A stretch of 64,000 bases of DNA from Catonia carolina (GCA_035578175.1 JAQMRL010000003.1:88328469-88392468), one strand, 5' to 3'. Shown: positions 11,972 through 24,239, counted from the first letter of the stretch. The notes: a model not told the origin generated them from the sequence alone. Numbers and translations are program-made.

Positions 11972-12287
11972 ACCGGGTTGGTCTAAAGATAAAGTCGCCG
12001 CCGCGAGTCAGCTGTTTAACAGCTGATTTTTGGAGACGAAGGTTCCTGGTTCAAATCCTAGTAAAGGTAGTTACTTCTATACGGATTTGAATACTAGACA
12101 GTGGTTACCGGTGTACTTTGATTCAATTAACCATACTCTCTCATGAAAGGTCGGCCTGGGTCTATCTGTACAAGATCTCCTCATTTAAACATCATACACA
12201 TCCTCATCTCATTGGGTGATGGGGTTGCTTATTGTTTTCAATTAAACAAATTGAAACGTAGGTCTACACACATTAGGGATAAAAAAA
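11972..12287 (+). repeat. SA tRNA-derived SINE
   Basis: The head ACCGGGTTGGTCTAAAGATA (A box) and TCCTGGTTCAAATCCTAG (B box) is followed by a body containing TTACCGGTGTACTTTGAT and ending in CACATTAGGGAT plus an A-run. Related copies occur at 14670, 22501, 28050, 32960, 42409, 43158 and 60854. Confidence 0.85.
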
Positions 12288-12356
12288 TGTGGTTCAAAAT
12301 GTGCCGTTACACGCGACGTTATTCTTTACAAAAAATTATTACGATTTTGGTATGAA

Positions 12357-12600
12357 TTGATGATGGACCAGACAAGAGGAATTGGATAAACAAAGGTCAT
12401 ACGATGGGGTTTTGACAAGTCATTAGGATGGAGGAGGGTAGGCTGCCTAAAAGCATGCTGTACTTTTTTGCCGAGGAGGATGAAAGAAGACCAAGAACGA
12501 AGTGGATAGTCTTGTGAAAGAGTGACGCGGAGAGGAGTTGTGTTTGGCCCGACCCGAGGATACTTGGAACGTGTATAAAGAGGATGATGATGTTAGTACA
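12357..12600 (+). mobile_element. Non-LTR retrotransposon C-terminal fragment
   Basis: The plus strand around 12425-12590 reads RMEEGRLPKSMLYFFAEEDE, then RRPRTKWI and ERSCVWPDPR, like the 'GHVxRMEEGRLP ... GRPRxxW' tail of RTE/craniofacial-type ORFs, with stops. It directly follows an SA SINE. Confidence 0.55.
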
Positions 12601-12712
12601 AAGATTAAACGCGCCTCAGTGTTGTGTATTGTAAGACCAACAGGAACTAGCGGACAAGTTTGCGTATGCCGGTGTTCACCGTAACAAGATTAAATTTATG
12701 CGTGGTAATTAA

Positions 12713-13140
12713 TCTATATAAATAAAATTGTGATTTTGTCTGTAAGTACAGTTTTCAAAATGCCCCAAATTTTGTTTCTACGCCAAATCTACTAAGGAAT
12801 CACCGAAAATAAGTTCAGCTGAATTTCGTCTGTTTGTATGTTACGGCATCATGCAAGAACCGCTGAACCAAACTCAATGGATTTCGGTATTTAGGTTCTG
12901 GACATTATCAAAATGAAAATAGGCTATAAATTTTTTTAATATTACAAAGGGATGGGAGAGTTCAGAGGGAGTGGTAAACAAAAAAAATTGCAAATATCTC
13001 CGTTAAAAGTCAATCTCTCAAAAAAATGTTATATAGTAATCAAAATTACGAAACGTTTAAAGACAAATAAGTTTGATTATGTAAAGGTTTTCATTTTTAT
13101 GCATAATAACGGAGATATTACCAATTTTATAAAATAAATA
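12713..13140 (+). mobile_element. Helitron-like 5' end
   Basis: The segment starts TCTATATAAATAAAATTG and continues with GATTTTGTCTGTAAG and ...AAGAACCGCTGAACCAAACTCAATGGATTTCGGTAT, a layout I associate with insect Helitron 5' termini (TC start, 'no effect on target' text). No transposase was recognised, and no matching 3' end was identified nearby. Confidence 0.45.
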
Positions 13141-13734
13141 TAGCAATATTTTTTAGTAAACAAAATAAACAGAACAATAAACATAGGTCTACGCTCCGCT
13201 GGTATTCATTCCGAAGCTCTATACCCTACCAATTCCACCACTACCTAACCTTACACGACACACCCGTTCTCGGTCACATTGTCAAAAACGAAAGACAGTC
13301 ACCTTAGTAGCTAACCATCGCAGAGTGTTCCCATTGTGATTTACCTTTCATTTCAATTTTTATTGGTCTATAGCGAATGATTAAATTACCTACGGTTACA
13401 TTACACACAGATTTGTGTTAGTTAAACTTCAAAATATCAATTTTCATTGCTCTATATAAATAGTAAATTTATTTATTTATGTAAAATAATTAACTACGCT
13501 TCTGAAAATAATAAAGCACTGCGTATCTTGATTTAAAAACACCTAGATCTCGCTTTTATTTTACGTCCAACTATCTTGTTTTGTCATAAATAATAATGCT
13601 GACGTTGAAATGAGGTACGAGTAGATAACAATGAATGATAGAAGAATATCAGACCTGACAGGGATCGAACTAGGTACACTAACAGACCGAGAGCGATTGA
13701 ACAGAAGTGTAGAGCAGAAGAAAATACGGTAATT
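13141..13734. other. Intronic sequence, unassigned
   Basis: No recognisable gene. It may include the decayed interior of the preceding Helitron-like element. Confidence 0.4.
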
Positions 13735-14068
13735 GAGGCGGTTGTGACAAAATCGTAGGACCTTTGACAGAATTTTAAAAAGTGAACAATTGAACGAATG
13801 TAGCCTACTAATTCCGGTTGACCGATTTTTATGAAACGGTACTTGTCGGGTCCCCTAATGGTAACTAATTTATGTTCCAAGTTTCAACTTTGTACGATGT
13901 GAACTCCGTTCATATACGCGCGCGCGCACACACACAGATACCAATCAGTAAAAACTTGTCTTTTGGGGTTAGGGGACCTGAAAATGTGTATTTCCGGTGA
14001 AAACTCGATTTCGAAAAATCAAAATGAAAACAATACTTTCCTTCTCTACATTTTTAAACAGGGCAAAA
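13735..14068 (+). repeat. HX repeat, 3' part
   Basis: Contains the HX blocks AATTCCGGTTGACCGATTTT, a (CG)n(CA)n tract at 13918-13936, AAAACTCGATTTCGAAAAATC and a decayed terminal hairpin. The tandem-unit half is missing. Confidence 0.7.
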
Positions 14069-14450
14069 AAAAATAAAAAGAAGAATAAAAGAGCTACTCT
14101 CTTTAATTACCACACAATCTATTCTAGTTCGGTATCTATCATAGTACCTGAATTGTTTCTAATGCGGTCTTGAAGATAACAAAACCGATTTTCGGCTCTC
14201 TTTACAAACCAATCTCCAACCATTATTTCAACACCTCACTGGCCGGACATAGCCTAAAAATTCGGCAAACTAATAAGATTGTTTTTACAACTACTTATTT
14301 AATACGTCTTTTTAAGACTACACCGATTCCCACGAAACATCTTCTGTTTAAAGAATGATGTGAAATTACAGACCATTATTTTTAAAGCTACAAAAATGTA
14401 TGCAATGTAATTAAAATCACGAGTTTTAGCATCCTAATATAATTCTTTAT
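14069..14450. other. Intronic sequence, unassigned
   Basis: No element recognised; the frame at 14170-14358 has no known domain. Confidence 0.4.
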
Positions 14451-14615
14451 TAAGTTTATTTAAAGCTGCATCGACAGCTTGGTCATTAGGGACTACTGTG
14501 GGTTTTGGTACTGTAACGGTGGGTTTTATCGTGTTTCCAGACCATAGCTTGGAATCGAACCCGTGACCTTTTGCTTTGTAGGTTAGCGCGCTAGTCACTA
14601 CGCTATATAGGCGGT
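14451..14615 (-). repeat. SB tRNA-derived SINE
   Basis: The minus strand has a tRNA-like head (AGCGTAGTGACTAGCGCGC and GTCACGGGTTCGATTCCAAG) and the SB body, ending GTCGATGCAGCTTTAAATAA. Confidence 0.75.
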
Positions 14616-14669
14616 TTCTAATATTCTTATTTTGATACTAATATCACTAAAACTGCTTTTATAATTTTA

Positions 14670-15010
14670 ACCCACCTTACCTATGGGGGGGGGGGGGTTG
14701 ATCTAGTGGTAAAATCGTCGCCGTGAGTCAGCTGTTTAACAGCTGATTTTAGGAGACGAAGGTTCCGTGGTTCAAATACTAGCAAAGATAGAAACTTTCA
14801 TACGGATTTGAACACTAGACAGTGGTTACCGGTGTACTTTGACAGTTGGGGTTCAATTAACCATACTCTCTTAGGAATGGACGGCCGAGTCTGTACAAGA
14901 CTACACCTCATTTACACGTCATACATATCATTTTCATATCATTGGGTTGCTTATTATTCTTAACTGAACATATTGCAACATAGGCCTACACACATTAGAG
15001 ATTAAAAATA
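14670..15010 (+). repeat. SA tRNA-derived SINE interrupted by a G13 tract
   Basis: An SA copy whose first bases (ACCCACC) are separated from the A box by a run of 13 G at 14685-14697. The remainder matches the family to the ...CACATTAGAGATTAAAAA tail. Confidence 0.8.
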
Positions 15011-15640
15011 AAGTTTAAATTGAACGAAGAAAAAAACATACTAATTTGAAAAATTACCTCTTATACAGAGTTAATGGAGTAATAATAATTTTAACTACAA
15101 TAATTTCTATGAAGTTTTGTAATCAATTCCAAATTAAAAAGGAAAAACCTTTCTTAGGTTTCGCAAAGGATTAATTATAATCAATTCGTATTTTAATAAG
15201 TTTGCAACTAATTAAAGAAAACCGCAACCCATTTAATCAACTCTGAACAGTTTCAAGACAACACTTTAAATTCTGAACAGGATTTATTATATTTTCTTAA
15301 TCAAAACTTTACATAATTTTGTTTTAAATTAATTTTTGAAATCATGGTTGCGCAAATTATAGCGTGCTCCTCGGTATATCAAAACTTTCCAGATTGATTT
15401 TGCAACAATCTGGAAAATGTATGAAGAAGCATTCCAGCGTTTCACATATTTTAGCATTGTAACACTTAATATCACATCTAAGTGACAACAGAAGAAAATC
15501 ATGTTTTTGTTACAATGTTTATAAAAAGTTTATAATTTTGTCTGTTTACTTGAAATTTTGATATCTACCAAAACCAAGACAGGAATCGAAGCAAATATAT
15601 CCGGCTTTGCAGTCAAGTCTACTTGATTTAAACACCGGAT
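15011..15640. other. AT-rich intronic sequence
   Basis: No element recognised. Confidence 0.45.
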
Positions 15641-16345
15641 TTAAATCGTTCAATACAGATAGCCCATAAGTCAAAAAACTAACTTTTGGAAAAAATAAAA
15701 AAACTTGTAATTTATTATGTTTCAAATAAAAAAATATAAACTGTTCAGAAAGCTGCCCCATTTAATATAAAATATACTTTTTTAAAGACAAGACACTCTC
15801 GTTTAAAAAAAATTGAAAATTTAGACTTAAGGTGTTTCTGAAATAATTCGGAACGTTGTTTAACTTACGTTGTTTTCTGAAAAAACGTTAATAGACCATA
15901 AGAAAATTGTGCTGTACAATAGTATTCATTTATTTCAGTAGTTTATGTAATGACTTAAAATAGCTTTCTGCAATAATAAAAATTGAAATTCTTAACTTTA
16001 AGAAAGAAAAATGTTGATTTTCAGGGCTATTTACGTTCTTGATCGTGGTCATAAAGTGTTAAATTATACACCTTAAAAAGAATTTTGCATAGAATTTTTG
16101 TACGGCCTCTTCCTAGAAAGTAGAGCTTAAGCTTCAAAAGAACATTCACTTTCATTTTTTTCATTAAAAGGAAACACTTTATATCCTTAAGGACAAGCCT
16201 TTTCTTATTGTTAAATACTTAAGGAAAGCCAGACTTATGTGATTTTTGTAGGGATAGTGTGTTTACATTCAGTCAGTTCTAAAATGCACTAAAGAAAAAT
16301 ATAAAATTTTGACTTAAGGGCTTTCTGAAATGACTGATTCATTTA
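15641..16345 (+). mobile_element. TM element (~700-bp TIR transposon), copy 1
   Basis: The full-length match to 50658-51358, reversed. The left TIR is degraded (AATCGTTCAATACAGATAGC). The right TIR reads GGCTTTCTGAAATGACTGATTC, the reverse complement of the GAATCRGTCATTTCAGAAAG terminus. No coding capacity was recognised. Confidence 0.8.
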
Positions 16346-18131
16346 TTAATTCGTTTACTTATAAACGAAAATTTAAAAAAAAATTGAAAATAAATTGTTT
16401 TGGTATTTTTTAACAATAGCCTAGATATACTTTGGTGGATAATACTATCCGTCAATATTGTAAAAAATATAAACCTAGAATAACATTTCGGATCACCCAA
16501 GCATTGTAATGGTTATCACTGTTGTACGCAACAGAATCATTGAAATAATATTAAAAACATTACATCGTATCACTATTTGCATGATTACTGGATCTGGGGA
16601 TATTGGATTTAGTCTATTAGATCTAGGATTATAAAAATCGATTGTTTATAATAATATTCGAGGGTACTGAGCGCTTTGACCGGAATATTTATATAGTTAT
16701 TAATCACACTCTTGACATTTATCCAAATTACTTACCAAAATCTCCGACCCTAGGACCTCAGCTTCGTTCGCCATATTAACAATTGACGGAAAATTATTGT
16801 TCTTCATTAACGCTTTTATTCGCAACGGCCAAATGCTCCGTTTAAATGGTTTTTTTTTAAATTTTATAAGAATAATTTTGTAGAGAACAAAATTATTTTT
16901 AAATAAGATTTTAAGTATATTCTTCAGAACTACACTGGCTAAGCAGTTATTCATAATCGAAGCGGAAATAAACGTAGCGCTTACAATGAACCTGTACACT
17001 TAAGCCCTTTCGACCGCTCCAGTTGTACTGTAACATTATCATTACTGTACAGGAATAATTTTACAATAATAAATAAACACCTATTGTACCCCATTTTAAT
17101 ACCAGCATATTACCGAAAAATAAGCTTAGAAACTTTTTTGTAGATTTTATTTTCTACATATATTTCCTTTAGGAGGTTTAATTTAAACCAACCGTTTGAT
17201 TTTTGCAAATAAACATTTAAATGAAGAACACGAATTTTTCAATACGGTGGAAGATTATACTTAAATATTAAAGATTAATAATTAAGACACAAAATTTGAT
17301 CCAATGTAGTTTAAATGGAGATCTGTTTGTCCTAAAATACAGAGTTCTGTTGGACGGATTTAAAATTTATTTTACATGACTGAAAAGAGGAAACGTTTGG
17401 GATTCCGCAAAAAATCCGAAAATGAAAATTACTAAAATCTATAACGAGGTACTGCGAATAAAAAGAAGGTGTTACGAAGTCAGTTTGTTTTGAAAGGTCG
17501 TTATGCTGACGAGAATTGTTTATAGAGATGGATATTATCATATTTCATACGAGTATATAACGCCGATACAAAACATCGCGAATAAGGCTCTACGTGTTAA
17601 TGTAATTATGAAATTGTTTGTGAAGAATAAATTTATTATTGAGCCACTTAATTTGCGAGGCGCAGCTAAAATGAAATACTTCCCAAAAAAGGCCTAAAAA
17701 TGAGCTTAGTTCATTAGGGCTGTAATGAGTTCCGGTAACAGCCTAATACTGCAGTGCTGATCATTAATCTTTCGCTTATAGTCGAAAAAACAGAGCAGTA
17801 GAAAGCAACGATAAGAAAAACAATACATAAAAAATTTCTGTTTTTGAAATACACAACGTAAACTTGCTCTTGTCACTCAAAATAAAATTCCGTTAATGGA
17901 TCCAATCTGAATGGATCAAATTTAAATCGGTACACAACATACGAATCTAAATACTTTTGTGAATGTTAAATTTAAATATTAATAAAGAGAAAAAATTGCC
18001 ATAATCTCTTTTTATTAACCAAGTGGAACAAATTACTGAAGGAGGGGTCCTGAAGGAATGGTTAAATTATAATAAACATCACCATGTTTTAAATTTTTCA
18101 TCGTTTGGGCCCACAAAAACAATTTTTAAGT
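16346..18131. other. Intronic sequence without recognised elements
   Basis: About 1.8 kb. Frames at 16700-16999 (minus) and 17503-17697 (plus) have no known domains and are probably chance frames. Confidence 0.4.
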
Positions 18132-18379
18132 TGCCCGCAACAGGCAGGTGGAATGTTAAATTATTTTCACTCGATCTGCTAGTTCCAAAGCTACAAAAAA
18201 TATTTCTGTTTCTTATCACATGTTTAACTATATGACTGAACTATTTAAGAACAGAAGAGGTAGAGGTGTAAAATATACTAATCAGAGTTATCTCCCCTGA
18301 GGGTAATGAATTTCATCATTATACAGCCAGACCCTGTGGTGAATGAAGTGAAGGTGTCATTTGCAGAGTGGAAAGTAGA
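18132..18379 (+). mobile_element. RP retroposon, 3'-truncated copy
   Basis: Starts at the family 5' end (TGCCCGCAACAGGCAGGTGG) and stops after GAGTGGAAAGTAG, so the second half and the CAA tail are missing. Confidence 0.75.
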
Positions 18380-19319
18380 TTATATAAAGGAAAGTTTAGT
18401 TATACAAGTGGAATCCAAAAAAAAGTATAGCCAGCCTACCATTTTTGAATCACCCTGGTAAATATTAGCGTAATATGCTGACGTAAATATGGAGGAAGTT
18501 TCATCCGAAATAGTTTCTTAGTTACTGTAAAGAAAGAAATTTTGTTCACTCCGGTAATAGCAAAAATTATAAAATACTATGTAACATAAAAATAAGTTAC
18601 AAAGATAAACGAATAAACCATCCTTTTAAGTAAAAAGTACTTGCAATAAGTACAAAAAACTGTAACAAGAAAAAAACCAGACGTAAATAACCGACAGTGA
18701 AAATATCTAATAACAAATAACGCTAGTAATAAATAACTACAACTAAAATAATGGCAGTTTTAGTTACGCAATTTAAAACTGAAAGTTATGGATTTAAGAA
18801 ACAAAACAACCATTAGTTGACATCATTAGTCAACGCGAGTCTATCTTTCTTAAACGATTCATCGTTTATTTCTTTCCATCGTTGAACTGTTATCCAAAAA
18901 AAACTCTTCACGCCCATTAAACTTTTATAACTCGTTATTTTACGTGTTACTTATTTATAATAGTACAGCTTTATAATAATAGTAACGTGCTATTTAAAAA
19001 ACAATTAAGTAAACCATTTATTGTCTAACAATGTACAACCGGATACGAAAAAGCCAAAATTTATAACAACTACCTGATAATTTGAAAGATCTTCCACTGT
19101 ACAGTTTTTAAAATAAACAGTTTCTGCTGAAAAACAATTTTTTAATATTGTGACATTATATAATGATATTCTAGAAATTGTTGATGGAATAAATCGTTAT
19201 TGTAAGTTGTGTATTGTATGGGATGGAGTGCGTTAAACAAGGATAGTGAATTGCGATGAATGACGATGTTTTGAATAGGAGTTCCAGGAAATCGAAACTA
19301 GTACAAACGTTTGTATATA
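18380..19319. other. Intronic sequence, unassigned
   Basis: AT-rich; no element recognised. Confidence 0.45.
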
Positions 19320-20288
19320 CAGGGTTATTCTAAATGATTGCCCAATTTTATAAATTTGTATTTATTTAAGCATAAATTCAAAATGAAAAATGAATACACA
19401 ATTAGAAAGAGGAAGTTCCAAAGTTTTTTTTACACACTTATAAAATGTTCAATGTGTCCCCCTTGTGCTGCACAGCAAACATCTAAACGAAAGCCAAACT
19501 CACCCTACATACTAGAAAGCGTATCTCCTGTTATTGAGTGCACCGCAGCAGTGATACGGTTCCGCAGATCGGACCCCTGAATTGGGCGTTGGTAGCTGCA
19601 GAAATGGCCGCTAGAGTTCTTGCACCAATGGGCTGCGAGCCGCCATTGCATTGGAGCATAAAAGAGACTCGCCAAAGATAAATGTGTTCTGGCCTTATCT
19701 CGTACAAAGGTTTACTGGATAATTTTTTTTCACGGAAAGAATTGTGACTGAAATGACATACCTGGACATGCTGGAACAATGGCTGTTCCAAGTTATGGAA
19801 GATTCACAGGACTTAATTTTCCAACAAGATGGAGCTCCGGCCCATTGGCACCTTGATGTTTGAGACTTTTGGAATCAGTCACTTCCTTTGCGCTGGATAG
19901 GACGCAAGGGAAATCAAAACCTAACTCTACACTACTAGCCATCGAGATCTCCTGATCTCACCCTATGTGACTATTTCTTATGGGGTTGATGTCAAGGAAG
20001 CAGTTTACATCCCACTTATACCAATAACTCTGGCTGATCTGCGGAACTGTATCACTGCTGCGGTGCACTCAGTAACAAGAGATACACTTTCTTGTATGTA
20101 GGGCGAGTTTGGCTTTCGTTTAGATGTTTGCCGCGCAGCACAAGGGGGACACATTGAACATTTTATAAGAGTGTAAAAAAAAACTTTGAAACTTCCTCTT
20201 TCTAATTGTGTATTCATTGTTCATTTTGAATTTATGCCTAAATAAATACGAGTTTATAAAATTGGGTTCATCATTTAGAATAACCCTG
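19320..20288. mobile_element. Fold-back Tc1/mariner derivative 1
   Basis: The 969-bp element is flanked by TA (19318-19319 and 20289-20290). Its two ends are long inverted arms of about 253 bp (19320-19572 and 20036-20288), beginning CAGGGTTATTCTAAATGAT and its complement and running through the C-terminal coding region of the transposase. The 463-bp spacer holds the rest of a transposase relic (plus strand). The arms have visible mismatches, so it is older than the palindrome at 37001. Confidence 0.85.
19700..20178 (+). pseudogene. Tc1/mariner-superfamily transposase relic
   Basis: The plus strand reads FFFTERIVTEMTYLDMLEQW, then LIFQQDGAPAHWHLDV, a stop, LPLRWIGRKGNQNLTLHY, a stop, PSRSPDLTLCDYFLWG, a stop, then after a frame change LADLRNCITAAVHSVTRDTL and GFRLDVCRAAQGGHIEHF. 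QQDGAPAHWHLDV and SPDLTLCDYFLWG are the second and third catalytic-aspartate blocks of a widespread insect Tc1/mariner-like DDE family. The spacing between the aspartates is clearly wider than the 34 of classical mariner; I do not assign a named subfamily. It is inactive because of stops and a missing N-terminal half. Confidence 0.8.
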
Positions 20289-20381
20289 TATTTTGATTCC
20301 TTCTACTATAGTCCTGAATAGTAAAAATTTGTTAGAAGGATCTTTATTGTTCAGAAAACTATTAGACCGCGGTATAAAAAC

Positions 20382-20522
20382 AGTAAGCGCCTTTGTATTG
20401 TGAATGCAAAGTGTATCCGGCCGTTCGAAATTGTGTCGTCAAGGGATCGGTTCTGAGTTAGGCCTACGTTAGTAGAGTGTAGCGAACGGGTGGTAGCAAG
20501 TGCTTGAGCACAGGTAAACCAT
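20382..20522 (+). promoter_or_regulatory. Candidate antisense promoter and first exon
   Basis: GGTATAAAAACAG at 20380-20392 is a good TATA box. About 130 bp downstream is a strong plus-strand donor, CACAG|GTAAAC, at 20509-20518, preceded by a comparatively GC-rich stretch. It could be the start of an antisense transcript or part of an unrecognised LTR. There is no transcript evidence in the sequence. Confidence 0.25.
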
Positions 20523-20655
20523 TATTTTGATCTGTTAAATTACACTATTTTACTTATAGTCAAGTTTAGTTTAAGTTTTTAATTAATTTAATTGAAGTAA
20601 TCTAATTGTACTTGTTAGGCTAAGTTCAATCTTTAATTGTGTAAATAAATAATTA

Positions 20656-20843
20656 TTTTTTTTAAATTGATTTAATATCGCATCAAGTGCAACGGTCATT
20701 AGCGACGACGTTGGGGTGTAACCGTGTGAAGATGAAATGATTTTTTGTAATGTATGAAAATATACCGCGCCTGAGTGGGATTCGAACTCACGACCGCAAG
20801 ATGAAAGACAAGCACATAACCAACTACGCCAATGCGGTCGGCT
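20656..20843 (-). repeat. SB-related tRNA-derived SINE with 8-bp duplication
   Basis: Minus-strand head CCGCATTGGCGTAGTTGGTT (A box) and GTGAGTTCGAATCCCACTC (B box), SB-type body ending GATGCGATATTAAATCAATT. Flanked by AATAATTA (20648-20655 and 20844-20851). This head looks most like a real tRNA, but the anticodon arm does not pair and it is attached to the SINE body. Confidence 0.75.
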
Positions 20844-20851
20844 AATAATTA

Positions 20852-21197
20852 ATTGTTAAATTAAAGTAAGTCTGTTTGTTATTTATTGAATTTGCCTGTT
20901 CAAGTAAGTTTGTACAATTGAAATATTTCCTGCCAAATCAATTAAAAAGAAAAACTTACCTTTGTTATTTCCTATATTTTCTAATATACGGTAGGGTATA
21001 TTGTTATTATTAAATTTTACAAAAGTTTATCAATTTACGTTCAAATTTATGTTAAAAATGTTCTGTCATTATCCTTTATAAAATAATTTATACTTTTAGT
21101 TGTTTGTTAATTAAAGTGAAAATTGTTTAATGTTCAACATTAATGGGTCGGATTGTGAACTTCAACATTAAAACCTATTAAGAATCAATTTATTAAT
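20852..21197. other. Intronic sequence, unassigned
   Basis: AT-rich; nothing recognised. Confidence 0.45.
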
Positions 21198-21627
21198 AAG
21201 GCTTACCTTTGACATAGTAAAAACAATTAGTTAGTGATTTCAGTATCTACTCTTTAAGAGGAATCGAATGACACCATTTTTGCTTCCCAATTCCATCTTT
21301 GATTTCTTGATTTCCGGTTGTGAGTCACTTCCGGTTAAAACCGGGACTTCAAACCCAATCCAGCCCCACTAACTTTCTGTGTTAATTACGAATTTGAAAA
21401 CCGTTTGTTGCTATCACTTGTAGTTTCTGACTTTGATTTTTTGATTTCCGGTTTTGTGCCACTTCCTGTCAAAACCGGAACTTCAAACCCAAATTAGGCC
21501 CACTAATCTTTTGTGTAGATTACGATTCCGTAAACCGTTTTGTTGCTACTCCTTGTAGTTTCTGACACTTGGGTATGACGTACGGACATAGGAAAATGAT
21601 AGTTGACAATTTTAAAAATTGCCACCA
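21198..21627 (-). repeat. MR repeat with internal minisatellite, copy 2
   Basis: Reverse copy of 4290-4753. Two tandem units of about 125 bp carry TTGATTTCCGGTT, CACTTCC and AAAACCGG..ACTTCAAACCC cores. Confidence 0.7.
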
Positions 21628-21845
21628 ATAAAGTAATTAAGCGATTGAACAAAAAACGAAAAGTATTGTGACAATATCGAAGACGAATATCGTTCAAGAA
21701 ATTTCTAGTAGGCCTACTTCATTCATAAAATGGTAAAGAGTAGATAATAGAGTGAAAAAGTAACAATAGGGTTAGGTATAAAAGGATACCTATTCATAAA
21801 AATTATTTAAAAGGACTGCGCTATTGTATATGATAAAAGGTCTTT

Positions 21846-22421
21846 GTTGTAGCTACAGCTATTTATGACAGGGTCGGTTGATTACCTGTAACAACTTTTA
21901 TTTTATTTACAATAGATCTATTTACTTGTTTACAATCGATTTTTCTAGTACTCATTTATAAAGGGTTTTTGTACTTTATCATTTGTATCGAATTTCAGTG
22001 TTTTTCGAGAGGATTCTTTGATTTGCCCTTATAGATAGAGCCTCGAGTGCGGTCAGTGAGTTAGTATTCGTTTGATCTTTGACGAGTGGCTATCGGTGCG
22101 TAGTGCAGGTACGTTCCGGGCATTGTGTTGGTCAACTATTGTTATGCTGTCTTTGTGTGTGTGCATTGTGTATGTGCATTAAATTCAGTTTTTGTGTATA
22201 TGCATTGTGTATTCAGTTTCATTTTGTATGTGCATTCTATATAATTGTTGTAAGTAGTATTAAGTAGATTATTAAATTATTTATTGCATTACTTCATTAT
22301 AATTAGTTTATTATTTATTTTGTAAATCTTTTAGTTGTAATAAATACTTGTAATTGTAAACTTTAGTGTATTAATTATTTAATTACCTAGATCCCGAAAC
22401 GGATCTTAGCGATAAGTGTCA
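21846..22421 (+). repeat. Possible solo LTR (weak)
   Basis: A segment starting TGTTGTAGC and ending GTGTCACA contains a TATA-like TTATAAAG (21957), an initiator-like TTCAGTG (21996) and an AATAAA signal (22339) followed by a G+T-rich stretch. This is LTR-like in order, but there is no target duplication and no internal retroelement beside it. Confidence 0.25.
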
Positions 22422-22500
22422 CAGTAAGTTTTATTTTAAACTCAAAACTGTATATATTCTAATGATATTTATAACACAAAACAAAGTTAAGATGGCTTTA

Positions 22501-22826
22501 ACCCACCGGGTTGGTGTAATGGTAACGTTATCGCCGCAAGTCAACTATTTGACAGCTGGTGTACGGAGACGAAGCTTCCGGGGTTCAAATCCTAGTAAAG
22601 GTAGGCATAGTTATTTTTATACAGATTTGAATACTAGATAGTGGAAAACTGTGTATACTTTTATGATTAGGGTTCAATTAACCATACTTTCTTAGGAATG
22701 GTCGGCCTGAGTCTGTACAATACTACACTTCATTTACACATCGTCCTCATCTTATTGAGTAGTAGGGTTACTTACTGTTCTAAATTGAAGATTGCAACGT
22801 ATACAACACATCAGGGTTAAAAAAAT
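22501..22826 (+). repeat. SA tRNA-derived SINE with 9-bp target duplication
   Basis: Head ACCCACCGGGTTGGTGTAAT and GGGGTTCAAATCCTAG, body and A-tail of the SA family, flanked by ATGGCTTTA (22492-22500 and 22827-22835). This copy fixes the family ends. Confidence 0.88.
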
Positions 22827-22835
22827 ATGGCTTTA

Positions 22836-23304
22836 TTAAAAATTTAAATAACTAACTTTGAAATTTATTTGATTGAAAAGAATTTACGTACCTATTAATT
22901 TAAATTTTGAAAAGTAAATTTTTAGTTAATAATTTTGAACTGTTGAAGTTGAATATAACGGATGGTATAGCTTTCTCATCAATATTTATCCATGTGGTTA
23001 ACTCGAAATATATTTGTATTTTCTTTAATTATCTATGTTTAAATTAATCTAATTTTTCTTTTGTAACTATTTAATTATTTATTCTTCAAATAATAATAAT
23101 TTATATAAATATGTATTAGCTTCATTATATTCGTTTTTAATCAATTATATTCAATTACCCGTCGATAGTCAAAATTCAAATTCAAAATCTTTTTGGTAAT
23201 TCACAAGTATTACGTCGATTCGGTTCGGGTTGCAAGCACCAAGACAAACATATGGGTCATTTTCACAGCAATTTCCATTTATTAAACTTTACTTTTTCTT
23301 TTTT
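22836..23304. other. AT-rich intronic sequence
   Basis: Nothing recognised. Confidence 0.45.
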
Positions 23305-24239
23305 ACTTTCTCTTGCCTATATGAATAAATATAGGAAGGAAAGTATTGTTTTCATGTCGATTTTTCGAAATCGAGTTTTCACCGGATCTACAAGTTTTCA
23401 GACCCCCTGAACCCAAAAAACATGTTTTTAGCGATTGGTCTGTCTCTCTCTCTCTGTGTGTGTGTGTGTGAAAAGAATATCTCAAGAACGGAACATCGTA
23501 CAAACTTGAAACTTAAGCTACATACCACTACCGGACCCGACACGAACATTTGCATCAAAATCGGTCAACCGGAAGTAGTAGTTTATTCGTGTTATTTTTC
23601 ACTTTTTTGCGATTTTCTCAAAAACTGGTCCTACGATTTTTTTTGAAGTCGCCTGGTTTATTCAATTTTTTATTCTCTACAAGATAGGGTAGGCGCCATG
23701 TTTGCTGAAATTCTTGGTGTGGCTGTTTTCACGTAAAGAAATTGTTTTTTTAAGATTGCGGCTTTAATATAAATTTTAGCGCAAAAATGTATATAATAAA
23801 AGTTGTAGAGAATTTAAAAACCTACAACTTTTGTTTCAAACATTTTTTTGTATAACGCTTAGTTTAGCGGTAATTTTAGCGATTTTCTGTTTTTTCTCAC
23901 GAAACGTGAAAAATTTATATTTTTAAGATTTCGGCCTTAGTATGCATTTTACGACAAAAGTGTATATAATAAAATTTATAGGAAATTAAACGATCTACAA
24001 CTTTTATTTCCAGCATTTTTCTCTACAGAGTCTAGTTTAGCGTGAAATAGTGATTTTCCGTATTTTTAAGCCAAAAGAAGGGTGATTTTCATTTTGCGTC
24101 TCTCTCTGATTATTAAAATTAGGTTATGTTTATTGAGGTTAGTTTTTTGGTTTATTTCTAATGTTTTATACTAATGTTAAATTATATTGTTAATTATTTG
24201 CATTGGCAAGAGAAAGTTGTGTGAGTGTTTCACACCAGA
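23305..24239 (-). repeat. HX repeat, near-full-length copy
   Basis: On the minus strand it runs from TCTGGTGTGAAACACTCACA to the terminal hairpin ending GCAAGAGAAAGT. It carries the two tandem units, a (TG)n tract at 23456-23470 and the conserved GACATGAAAACAATACTTTC hairpin arm. Both flanks are A/T runs. Confidence 0.85.

Noticed and set aside
13918..13936. Z-DNA-type regulatory site
   Set aside because: The alternating CG/CA tract is the normal microsatellite position of the HX repeat.
14685..14697. G-quadruplex motif
   Set aside because: A single G13 homopolymer within an SA SINE, more simply slippage or a sequencing artefact.
20763..20843. tRNA gene on the minus strand
   Set aside because: A and B boxes are good, but the anticodon and acceptor stems do not pair and the sequence continues into the SB SINE body with a target duplication.
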